Positions 45,398-59,139 of a DNA stretch of 64,000 bases are shown here, piece by piece. The stretch spans positions 1,437,712 to 1,501,711 of the forward strand of contig NZ_LR733979.1 in the NCBI RefSeq assembly GCF_902506605.1. Reading direction: 5' to 3'. Each line of letters starts with the position of its first letter. Position 1 is the stretch's first letter. This DNA is from Sphingomonas sp. AX6. GTDB taxonomy: Bacteria; Pseudomonadota; Alphaproteobacteria; Sphingomonadales; Sphingomonadaceae. Made by a program: the position numbers and the translations under genes. The notes beneath the pieces were generated by a model. The model made no database searches. It was not told the DNA's origin and saw only the letters and a program-made list of their open reading frames with translations.

Positions 45398-46528
45398 TCA
45401 GCCAAAGGTCGCGTGCGGCAGCTCTAGCCGCACGATCAGCCCCTGCGCATCCCAGCGCCGTGTCATTGCCCCGCCCAGCTGACGCCGGACCACGGTATCG
45501 ACCATGCGCGATCCGAAGCCGCTATGCGTCGGCTCCGCTCCATCGGTCAGCGCCCCGCCACGTTCGCGCCATTCGATCGACCAGGCATCGGCTTCACGCG
45601 CGACCTCGATTTCGATGCTGCCTTCCACTTGGGACAGCGCGCCGTATTTGGCGGCGTTGGTGGCGAGTTCGTGGAACACCAGCGACATCGGCGTGATCAA
45701 GTGCGCGCCCACCGACACGTCTTCCCCGCCGATCCGGTGCCGCAATGCCACCGCATGGCGATAGGGGGCCAGCAACGTGTCGAACAGCGCGTGGAGGCCG
45801 GTTACGCCCGACGACGACGGCCGGTCGGTATCGGTGATCAAACCATGCGCGCGCGCCAAGGCGGCGGTGCGATCGACCAGATCCTGATGACCGCCCGTGC
45901 CATCTGGCTGGCTTGCAGAGAAATGGATCAGGCTCTGGAACAGCGCGAACAGATTCTTGATCCGGTGCGCCAGTTCGTTGGCGATCACGTCGCGCGCATC
46001 GGCATCACGCCGCGCCTCGATGATCGTCATGACGTTGGACGCGAGCACGCGCATCGTTTCCGCCTGGATCGGCGTCAGCCCCGCGCGCGGCACCCGGTCG
46101 ATCACGCACAGCGCTCCCAGCGGAATGCCCGCGGCGGTCACCAGCGGCGCGCCGGCATAGAAACGGATACCGGGTTCGCCGGTGACCAAAGGATTATCGG
46201 CAAAACGCGGGTCGAGCGTCGCATCGGAGACGACCATGATGTCAGGCATCCGCATCGCGTGCGCGCAGAACGACGTCGATCGCGGCGTCGCCTCCACCCC
46301 CAGCCCGATCCGTCCGAGAAAGCGTTGCTCCTCTTCCTCGACCAGGCTTACCAGCACGATCGGTGCGTCGCAAATCTTTGACAACAGCGCAACGACATCG
46401 TCGAACCGCCCGCCCCCGTCCCAATCGTTCAGCCCATGATCGACGATCGCGAGCGCACGCGCGGTTTCGCTTTCCGGAGGGAGCGCCGATGCCGGTGTTA
46501 GGGTAGGGTTGAACTTGTCCGCAGCCAT
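45398..46528 (-). CDS. GAF-domain sensor histidine kinase, HWE type
   Basis: 376 residues: GAF domain (about 30-180; APIVLVSLVEEEEQRFLGR, PLVTAAGIPLGALCVID) and an HWE-family kinase with phospho-acceptor His in NELAHRIKNLFALFQSL, N-box FHELATNAAKYGALS, and GFGSRMVDTVVRRQLGG. HWE kinases often feed the general stress response or light/redox signalling in alphaproteobacteria. ATG at 46528 is chosen; a TTG at 46612 would overlap uvrB. Downstream of uvrB on the same strand with a 64-bp gap. Confidence 0.88.
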   Translation of the reverse strand: MAADKFNPTLTPASALPPESETARALAIVDHGLNDWDGGGRFDDVVALLSKICDAPIVLVSLVEEEEQRFLGRIGLGVEATPRSTSFCAHAMRMPDIMVVSDATLDPRFADNPLVTGEPGIRFYAGAPLVTAAGIPLGALCVIDRVPRAGLTPIQAETMRVLASNVMTIIEARRDADARDVIANELAHRIKNLFALFQSLIHFSASQPDGTGGHQDLVDRTAALARAHGLITDTDRPSSSGVTGLHALFDTLLAPYRHAVALRHRIGGEDVSVGAHLITPMSLVFHELATNAAKYGALSQVEGSIEIEVAREADAWSIEWRERGGALTDGAEPTHSGFGSRMVDTVVRRQLGGAMTRRWDAQGLIVRLELPHATFG

Positions 46529-46592
46529 ACACTCGCGCGCTACACCGGCTTTCGCGATTTGGCTATCCCGCTCAAGGATATGGGCGACAACA

Positions 46593-48782
<2,190 letters not shown>

Positions 48783-48829
48783 CGCTGCCGAATATGGGAA
48801 GGTCGCTGCGCACGCGCAACGCGCGAATG

Positions 48830-48844
48830 AAACATCTAAGGAAC
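48830..48844 (-). promoter_or_regulatory. Candidate LexA box for uvrB
   Basis: Minus strand GTTC-CTTAGAT-GTTT, one base off the alphaproteobacterial consensus GTTC-N7-GTTC, 48 bp before the uvrB start and immediately before the divergent gene at 48850. Confidence 0.45.
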
Positions 48845-48849
48845 ACTCG

Positions 48850-49404
48850 ATGACCCGCGCGCTTGTCCTGGCCCTCCCCCTGTTCGTGCTTGCCGGTTGT
48901 GACAGCCTGGGAATCGGCGAACCCAGTGTCGATCTGTCCAACGCCAGCATGGCCGAGGTCGCTGCCGAAGCGGTCAAGGTTCAGCAGCAGCGCCCCGGCC
49001 AATGGGATGTCACCTCTCAACTCGTGTCGCTGAACGTCGAAGGCGTGCCCGCTGATTCGCCGATGACAGAAATGCTGAAACAGCAAATCGGTCAGGCGCG
49101 TACCGAAAGCCAGTGCCTGACCGAGGAGGACGCGAAAAAGGCGATGGTCCCGCAGGATGTCGATCCGAACAACAGCTGCCGTTTCGCGCATTTCCGCATG
49201 AAGGGCGGCCAGATCGATGCGGAAATGACCTGTGCGGCGCCCGATGGCCCCGGCACGCTGGCGATGACGCAAAAGGGCAGCTATTCGCCCGACAGCTATG
49301 ACGTCACATCAACCCTGACCCGCGCGGGAGGCACCGCGCCGGGTGAGAACAGCACCATGACCATGAAGGTCAGCGCCAAGCGAACGGGTGAGTGCAAGGC
49401 GTGA
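48850..49404 (+). CDS. DUF3617 lipoprotein
   Basis: 184 residues; signal [14 protein letters not shown] with lipobox LAGC. The rest matches the DUF3617 pattern: [49 protein letters not shown] (paired Cys), [15 protein letters not shown] and [13 protein letters not shown]. Secreted or envelope protein of unknown function, widespread in sphingomonads. Confidence 0.85.
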   Translation: MTRALVLALPLFVLAGCDSLGIGEPSVDLSNASMAEVAAEAVKVQQQRPGQWDVTSQLVSLNVEGVPADSPMTEMLKQQIGQARTESQCLTEEDAKKAMVPQDVDPNNSCRFAHFRMKGGQIDAEMTCAAPDGPGTLAMTQKGSYSPDSYDVTSTLTRAGGTAPGENSTMTMKVSAKRTGECKA

Positions 49405-49440
49405 GGCAGCATTAAGGCGACTTCACCGCAACCACGCACC

Positions 49441-49519
49441 CCCGCTTGTTTCGAGCGAAGTCGAGAAACGTGGCTTAAGCGCTGGCGACCGTTTCTCGAC
49501 TTCGCTCGAAACGAGCGGG
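49441..49519. repeat. Palindromic interspersed element, same family as 44168-44244
   Basis: Arms 49441-49470 and 49490-49519 are almost perfect inverted copies (core TTTCGAGCGAAGTCGAGAAA). Lies between the converging DUF3617 and MBL-fold genes. Confidence 0.85.
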
Positions 49520-49541
49520 GCAGGAGGACAGATCGAGGGGC

Positions 49542-50717
49542 TTACCGCATCGCCCGCACGGCATCGGTATCGAGACACGCCATCAACGCCGCGCGATCCG
49601 TCGGCGGCGCAATACTCTGGTCCCCCGCCACCGCAATGCGAGCGGCTACCCCGATTGCCACGGTATCAATCGACCGCGGCAATCCCGCACAGGCCGTCAC
49701 CGCATCCAGCAACCGCGGCGGCGTATCGTAAGCCTCCGAAGACAGCCGATACGTGCCCCAATGGATGCCGATCCCGCGGCTCGCGCCCATCCTCCGGAAC
49801 AATTCGACCGCATCGATCGGCCCGATATGCGTCGCCGTCCCCATCTGTCCGGGCACGAAGCGGAACGCACCGATCGGCATCAGCGCCAGCCGCACGGGGC
49901 CGTAGCTCCGCGCCTCATCGGCCCATCGGTAATCCCCCGCGCCGGTATCGCCTGCGAAAAACAGGTTGCCGCCGGGCAGCGTCACGACGAAGCTCGACCA
50001 CAACGCCCGGTTGCGATCGGCGAACCAGCGGCTACCCCAATGATGGTTGCGATTGACGACCACATCGATGCCTGGCGCAACCGGCACCCGTCCGCCCCAA
50101 TCGACCGCGACCGATGGTACCCCGGCCTGCGCGATTACGCTGTCATTGCCAAGCGAGGTTACGACGCGCGGTCGGTCCCGCTCCCACAGTCGCTTCAATG
50201 TAGGCTTGTCGAGATGGTCGTAATGATTGTGGCTGACGAGCACGAGGTCGATCTTCGGCAGATCGTCGAACGCGACGCCGGGGCGCGTCACGCGCTGCGG
50301 CCCGAAAATGCCGAACGGCCCGGCGCGCTCGGCATAGATCGGGTCGGTCAGGATGTTGATCCCGCCCGCCTGCACCAACACCGTCGCATGACCAATCCAG
50401 GTGACCAGCATGTCGTCGCCCATCACCCGCGCGGGTGGCTTCGACTGCGCGACCGCAACGCTGGTCGGCCATTCGGGTCGCCCATCCTGACCGGTCGCCT
50501 GCCCCCAGATGAAGCTGCCGCGACTGCGACCGCCCGGCAGTCGATTGTCGTCCCCTGCATCGTCGGGATTGAAGAACCGCGCGCCGTCGAAATGATCGGT
50601 GACCACGCCCCGATAATAAATTCGGTCCAGAAAACGCGGCACGATCGTCACCGCCAGGCATAGCGCGACCACCAACCACAGCAGCACCGTCCCAGCCCAT
50701 TTCAGTGCGCGTATCAT
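49542..50717 (-). CDS. Membrane-anchored MBL-fold metal-dependent hydrolase
   Basis: 391 residues. An N-terminal membrane helix (WAGTVLLWLVVALCLAVTIVP) anchors a beta-lactamase-fold domain with WIGHATVLVQAGG, the metal motif SHNHYDHLDKPTLK, NRNHHWGSRWF, FAGDTGAGDYRW and GIHWGTYRLSSE. This resembles NAPE-phospholipase D/UlaG-like enzymes, so a phospholipid or phosphodiester substrate is possible. ATG at 50717 is 7 bp after the upstream stop, so it is co-transcribed with 50725-51225. Confidence 0.82.
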   Translation of the reverse strand: MIRALKWAGTVLLWLVVALCLAVTIVPRFLDRIYYRGVVTDHFDGARFFNPDDAGDDNRLPGGRSRGSFIWGQATGQDGRPEWPTSVAVAQSKPPARVMGDDMLVTWIGHATVLVQAGGINILTDPIYAERAGPFGIFGPQRVTRPGVAFDDLPKIDLVLVSHNHYDHLDKPTLKRLWERDRPRVVTSLGNDSVIAQAGVPSVAVDWGGRVPVAPGIDVVVNRNHHWGSRWFADRNRALWSSFVVTLPGGNLFFAGDTGAGDYRWADEARSYGPVRLALMPIGAFRFVPGQMGTATHIGPIDAVELFRRMGASRGIGIHWGTYRLSSEAYDTPPRLLDAVTACAGLPRSIDTVAIGVAARIAVAGDQSIAPPTDRAALMACLDTDAVRAMR

Positions 50718-50724
50718 CCCCGCC

Positions 50725-51225
50725 CTAACGCTCCGCATCGTCGATCGGGCGCGCATCCACCGTCCGCGCCAGAAAATCGAGAATGCGCGCCTCGTCCGTG
50801 CGCGCCGACCGCCTGCCGATCCACCAGATCGCACCCGCCATCGCCAGCATCGCCACCGGAATGGCGAGCATCGGCAGCGCCATCACCAATGGCAGTCGCG
50901 CGAAGATAAAGATCGGCAACCCGCCCAGCCCGAACATCGCCACCAGCCCCATCCAGAACCACAGGAACATCTGCGTCACCACATGCGGCCCCAACCGCCC
51001 GGCAATTACCGATCCTCCGCCTTGCACCTCGATCGATGCCGACAGCACCGATTTGAAGCTGTTGGCGAAATTGGGCCGGTGCGACCAGAGCGTCATCCGC
51101 GCTTCCGTCCCATAGCCCGTCACCTGTTCGGGCGCGCCGCTGGTCATCGTCGGCGGCAGTGCGGCCTTCAACCGCTCAGCAAGCGCGACCGGCGGATAGG
51201 GCGAATGAAGGCGGATGGCAGCCAT
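50725..51225 (-). CDS. Hypothetical membrane protein
   Basis: 166 residues. The N-terminal ~85 residues are soluble (SPYPPVALAERLKAALPP, TLWSHRPNFANSFKSVLSA, GGGSVIAGRLGPHV); two membrane segments follow (VVTQMFLWFWMGLVAMFGL; LPLVMALPMLAIPVAMLAMAG), and the tail is charged. No recognised family. First gene of a pair with the MBL-fold hydrolase. Confidence 0.7.
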   Translation of the reverse strand: MAAIRLHSPYPPVALAERLKAALPPTMTSGAPEQVTGYGTEARMTLWSHRPNFANSFKSVLSASIEVQGGGSVIAGRLGPHVVTQMFLWFWMGLVAMFGLGGLPIFIFARLPLVMALPMLAIPVAMLAMAGAIWWIGRRSARTDEARILDFLARTVDARPIDDAER

Positions 51226-51265
51226 GCCCCCCTTTGCCCGGCTCGTCCCGCAACGTCAAAGCCTC

Positions 51266-51300
51266 TTGCACTTGAACGCGATATGTTGTGTATAAACAAC
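51266..51300 (+). promoter_or_regulatory. Putative promoter/operator of the XRE-membrane protein cassette
   Basis: TTGCAC (51266) and TATAAA (51291), spacer 19. The -10 is embedded in GTTGT-GTATAA-ACAAC (51285-51300), a palindrome suited to autorepression by the downstream XRE protein. Confidence 0.35.
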
Positions 51301-51327
51301 GAATCATCTGGACAAAGCACTCACCAC

Positions 51328-51564
51328 TTGCACAACCGCATCGCCCTGTTCCGCGCAGAACGCGGTCTCTCCCGCAGAGAATTGGCGGATGCGGTCGGCG
51401 TCAATCCGCAAACGATCGGCTATCTGGAACGCGGCGACTACGCGCCCAGCCTGGAGTTGGGCATGAAGATTGCCGCCGCCTTCGACGTCCCCGTGGAGCT
51501 CGTCTTTTCCTTCACCCCCTTCCCCTCGGTTGCAGACGCGCTGCGCCGCGCAGGAGATGTTTGA
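51328..51564 (+). CDS. Small XRE-family regulator
   Basis: 78 residues, essentially one HTH domain: RIALFRAERGLSRRELADAVG, NPQTIGYLERGDYAPSLELG, IAAAFDVPVELVF. TTG at 51328 is the start that matches the family layout; an in-frame ATG at 51283 lies inside the predicted promoter. The stop shares one base with the next start (TGATG). Small YgzD-like regulators are typically paired with membrane proteins, as here. Confidence 0.85.
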   Translation: MHNRIALFRAERGLSRRELADAVGVNPQTIGYLERGDYAPSLELGMKIAAAFDVPVELVFSFTPFPSVADALRRAGDV

Positions 51565-52079
51565 TGGCTGACCCCGCCAACCGCTACGACATGAACCGAT
51601 GGGCCGCCAACGAAGTGGCCCGAATGCCTAGGCGCAAACATTGGCACTGGGCGCTCGGGCTAAGCATGGCGATGACACTGACGATCCCCGCCATCGCTTT
51701 GTTCTCGCCCATCGACCAGGGAGTTCGGTTTAGTCCGGTCTTCGTCTCGTCTCTCTTGCCGCTGATGGTGACTCTGCAACAATCTCCATTTGCTCGAGAG
51801 ATGTGGTTTGGCCGTGACCTTGCGCAGTTGGACGAATTCGAACGAAACGCGCTGCTGATGGCCACGCGCTGCGCGTATCGCATCCTGATGCTACTCATTC
51901 TCGCCCTGTGCGTCTGGCTATGGGCCACAACCGCGCTGGATTGGCCGGGGCCCGCGACGATCGAACAATGGGCGGGCATCGCGATCAGCATGACCGCTAT
52001 CGGAATCGCGCTGCCCATCCTGTTCGCGGAAATCATGGTTCCGCTGCCACCTCCGGGCGACGAAAAGGAAATCGCATAA
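51564..52079 (+). CDS. Membrane protein of XRE cassette, copy 1
   Basis: 171 residues, four predicted membrane segments (LGLSMAMTLTIPAIALFSP; VFVSSLLPLMVTLQQ; ILMLLILALCVWLWAT; AIGIALPILFAEIMVPLP). The motif QLDEFERNALLMATRCAYR recurs in the next protein. Function unknown; translationally coupled to the regulator. Confidence 0.75.
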   Translation: MADPANRYDMNRWAANEVARMPRRKHWHWALGLSMAMTLTIPAIALFSPIDQGVRFSPVFVSSLLPLMVTLQQSPFAREMWFGRDLAQLDEFERNALLMATRCAYRILMLLILALCVWLWATTALDWPGPATIEQWAGIAISMTAIGIALPILFAEIMVPLPPPGDEKEIA

Positions 52080-52574
52080 ATGTCCTACGACCCTATCAAA
52101 TGGGACGCGAACGCGCGCCGGATGCCGCGTCGCCGCAACCTTGCCGCATTGATGGGGTTGGGCATCATCGCTGCAGCACTTGCACCTGCGATCGAGATTT
52201 TCACCGACAGTGAAAGCCCGGATGGGCTGGTGTCACCACTGTTCATGATGTCGCTGCTGCTGATCCTGTCGGTCATCCAGTCTCCCTTCGCGCGCACCAC
52301 CTGGGTACGGGCGAAGGGGCTGGCGGCGTTCGACGAGTTCGAGCGCGCGGCACTGGTCGATGCCACCCAGCGCGCCTTCGCGGTGGTGCTAGTCATGCTC
52401 CTCGCGCTGTTCGCGTGGTTATGGGCGGCAAGCGCGGCAGGCTGGCCCATGCCGGTGCGTCCGCGACAATGGTACGCGCTCGGATGGGCGTTTCTGGTGA
52501 TCGCGGGATCGTTGCCGGTGTTCTTCGCCGAACTGACGATCCCTTTTCCGCCGCGCGCTGAGGAAGAGGAATGA
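52080..52574 (+). CDS. Membrane protein of XRE cassette, copy 2
   Basis: 164 residues, paralogous to the previous gene product: RRMPRRRNLAALMG near the start (compare ARMPRRKHWHWALG), LILSVIQSPFARTTWVRAKG, AFDEFERAALVDATQRAF and VFFAELTIPFPP. Four membrane segments. Starts at the base after the preceding stop. Likely a tandem duplication that has diverged. Confidence 0.75.
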   Translation: MSYDPIKWDANARRMPRRRNLAALMGLGIIAAALAPAIEIFTDSESPDGLVSPLFMMSLLLILSVIQSPFARTTWVRAKGLAAFDEFERAALVDATQRAFAVVLVMLLALFAWLWAASAAGWPMPVRPRQWYALGWAFLVIAGSLPVFFAELTIPFPPRAEEEE

Positions 52575-53086
52575 TGACCCGCAAGACGATCCCCGAACGG
52601 CTCGACGACAGCGTGCGCTGGACCGGCATTCCGAGTGCGCTCGAAGTATTCGAACGTCAGGACGACAGCCAGCGACGCCATCTGCGCTGGCTACCGCTCC
52701 TCTTGCTAGTCGCGTATTCTGCGGGTGCCGGCATGATGTTGTTCGGCGAACGCCCGCAAATCGTGGGGCCGCTGGTGGCGTGGTTCGGATTTCTTGGCTC
52801 CGCGTTCATGCCCATCTTCGGACCCGTAAAGGCATGGGGCAGCCTGACGCTCGACGAATATGACCGCGACGTGCGGCGGCGGGCTTTCCTGTTCGCCTAC
52901 GCCGCCTGCACAATGTTCGCGATGGCGGCGTTCATCGGCATCGCCGCGATCGTTGCGCCGGGCACGCAAGAGCCTCGCCGGATCGTCCATGCGTTGCTGC
53001 TGTCGCCGGGCGCGATCCTGACGATGCAGGCAACCTTGCCGACGCTTTACACGAGCTGGCGCACGCGGCCGGTCGAGGGGGAATGA
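52571..53086 (+). CDS. Membrane protein of XRE cassette, copy 3 (divergent)
   Basis: 171 residues, three or four membrane segments (LRWLPLLLLVAYSAGAGMML; GPLVAWFGFLGSAFMPIFGP; FAYAACTMFAMAAFIGIAAI). TLDEYDRDVRRRAFLFAYA corresponds to the DEFER motif of copies 1 and 2. ATG overlaps the preceding stop by 4 bp. Function unknown. Confidence 0.72.
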   Translation: MMTRKTIPERLDDSVRWTGIPSALEVFERQDDSQRRHLRWLPLLLLVAYSAGAGMMLFGERPQIVGPLVAWFGFLGSAFMPIFGPVKAWGSLTLDEYDRDVRRRAFLFAYAACTMFAMAAFIGIAAIVAPGTQEPRRIVHALLLSPGAILTMQATLPTLYTSWRTRPVEGE

Positions 53087-53096
53087 CGCCCCGCGC

Positions 53097-54617
53097 TCAC
53101 GCCCCCTTCAACAACCCTTCCTTCGCGATCTTCTCCCGCCACACCAGCGGCGCGAGGTGGTGGACGTTTTCGCCCGCCGCATCGACCGCGACCGTCACGG
53201 GGAAGTCCTGCACCTCGAATTCGTAGATCGCTTCCATCCCCAGATCCTCGAACCCGACGACCTTCGATCCCTTGATGGCACGTGCGACCAGATAGGCGGC
53301 ACCGCCCACTGCCATCAGGTACGCGCTCTTGTGGTCGCGGATCGCCTCGGTCGCGGCGGGGCCGCGTTCAGCCTTGCCGACCATCGCGAGCAGACCCTGC
53401 TCCAGCATCATCCGCGTAAACTTGTCCATGCGCGTGGCGGTGGTGGGACCGGCGGGGCCAACCACTTCCTCGCCCACCGGATCGACCGGCCCGACATAAT
53501 AGATGACGCGGCCCGCGAACTCGACCGGCAGCGTCTCGCCCTTGGCCAGCATGTCGGCGATCCGTTTATGCGCGGCGTCGCGTCCGGTCAGCATCTTGCC
53601 GTTGAGCAACAGCCGGTCACCATGTTTCCAGCTCTGCACCACTTCCGGAGTCAGCGTGTCGAGATCGACGCGGATCGCGGCCTTGTCGGGCGTCCAGTTG
53701 ACGTCGGGCCACACGTCGAGCTTCGGCGCTTCCAGATAGACCGGGCCGGAGCCGTCGAGCGTGAAATGCGCGTGGCGCGTGGCGGCGCAATTGGGGATCA
53801 TCGCCACGGGCTTGCCCGCTGCATGGCACGGTGCATCCAGAATCTTGACGTCCAGGATCGTGGAAAGACCGCCCAGCCCCTGCGCGCCGATCCCCAGCGC
53901 GTTGACCTTGTCGAAAATCTCGATCCGCAATGCTTCCAGATCGTTTTGCGCGCCCCGCGCCTTGAGCGGCCCCATGTCGATTTGTTCCATCAGCGACTTT
54001 TTGGCGAGCAGCACGCAATGCTCGGCCGTGCCGCCGATGCCGATGCCCAGCATCCCCGGCGGACACCACCCCGCGCCCATCTGGGGGATCATCTCCAGTA
54101 CCCAGTCGACGATCGAGTCGCTGGGGTTCATCATCTTGAACTTGGACTTGTTTTCGCTGCCGCCGCCCTTTGCCGCGACGTCGATCGATACGGTCGCGCC
54201 CGTCACCATTTCGACGTGCAGGACGCACGGCGTGTTGTCGCGGGTGTTGCGGCGGGTGAAGGCGGGGTCCGCCAGGATCGAGGCACGCAGCTTGTTTTCA
54301 GGATGGAGATACGCGCGACGAACGCCTTCATCGACGACTTCCTGAAGCGACATGTCGGACTCCAGCCGACACTCCTGCCCCCATTTGACGAACACATTGA
54401 CGATGCCCGTATCCTGGCAGATCGGGCGATGCCCCTCCGCGCACATCCGGCTGTTGGTCAGGATCTGCGCGATCGCGTCCTTGGCGGCGGGCGATTGCTC
54501 CGCCTCATACGCCTCGCCCAGCGCGCGGATGTAATCCATCGGATGGTAGTAGCTGATGAATTGCAGCGCGTCGGCGACGCTTTCGATCAGGTCGGCTTCG
54601 CGGATGGTGACGGTCAT
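53097..54617 (-). CDS. fumA: Class I fumarate hydratase (Fe-S)
   Basis: Hydrates fumarate to malate in the TCA cycle. 506 residues in one chain, alpha and beta parts fused: RPICQDTGIVNVFVKWG, NTPCVLHVEMVTG, GGGSENKSKFKMMNPSD, GWCPPGMLGIGIGGTAEH, NCAATRHAHF, then the beta part with HKRIADMLAKGETLPVEF, GPAGPTTATRMDKF and GFEDLGMEAIYEF. The Cys positions fit the [4Fe-4S] cluster. Confidence 0.95.
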   Translation of the reverse strand: MTVTIREADLIESVADALQFISYYHPMDYIRALGEAYEAEQSPAAKDAIAQILTNSRMCAEGHRPICQDTGIVNVFVKWGQECRLESDMSLQEVVDEGVRRAYLHPENKLRASILADPAFTRRNTRDNTPCVLHVEMVTGATVSIDVAAKGGGSENKSKFKMMNPSDSIVDWVLEMIPQMGAGWCPPGMLGIGIGGTAEHCVLLAKKSLMEQIDMGPLKARGAQNDLEALRIEIFDKVNALGIGAQGLGGLSTILDVKILDAPCHAAGKPVAMIPNCAATRHAHFTLDGSGPVYLEAPKLDVWPDVNWTPDKAAIRVDLDTLTPEVVQSWKHGDRLLLNGKMLTGRDAAHKRIADMLAKGETLPVEFAGRVIYYVGPVDPVGEEVVGPAGPTTATRMDKFTRMMLEQGLLAMVGKAERGPAATEAIRDHKSAYLMAVGGAAYLVARAIKGSKVVGFEDLGMEAIYEFEVQDFPVTVAVDAAGENVHHLAPLVWREKIAKEGLLKGA

Positions 54618-54689
54618 GGGCTCGCTCGATTGGCTGGTGTCGCGACGGCCCTACCGCCCAGTGTCGCCGCTGTCCAAACCGCCGACAAT

Positions 54690-54723
54690 TTTTATGGCGC
54701 ATTGAATTTTATGGCGCATTGAA
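54690..54723. repeat. Exact tandem duplication in the fumarase/GGDEF-EAL divergent promoter region
   Basis: TTTTATGGCGCATTGAA occurs twice with no spacer (54690-54706, 54707-54723), 35 bp before the GGDEF-EAL start. Each unit contains a short inverted core. It could be a replication slip or a pair of regulator sites. Confidence 0.75.
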
Positions 54724-54757
54724 GATTTGGCAAACACTTGGCTGCTAATCATCGGCG

Positions 54758-59000
<4,243 letters not shown>

Positions 59001-59035
59001 TGCGTTTTTGCAACGCACCATGACAAAGCCCGTGA

Positions 59036-59083
59036 GCCCCTTGCCCGATGTCACAGAGTCGAAATAAATCGACCCCAAGGGGC
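59036..59083. promoter_or_regulatory. Nested inverted repeat upstream of TonB receptor gene
   Basis: GCCCCTTG (59036-59043) pairs with CAAGGGGC (59076-59083); between them is a smaller hairpin GTCGA-AATAAA-TCGAC. May act in the 5' leader of the receptor mRNA or as an operator; no T-run follows. Confidence 0.35.
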
Positions 59084-59139
59084 CTGCCAGACGGTGAACC
59101 AAACACACCGCTGCTGATTCGCTCCATCAGGGGACTAAC

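Noticed and set aside
53157-54722. 521-codon open frame on the + strand
   Set aside because: Mirror of the class I fumarase gene, which is unambiguous.
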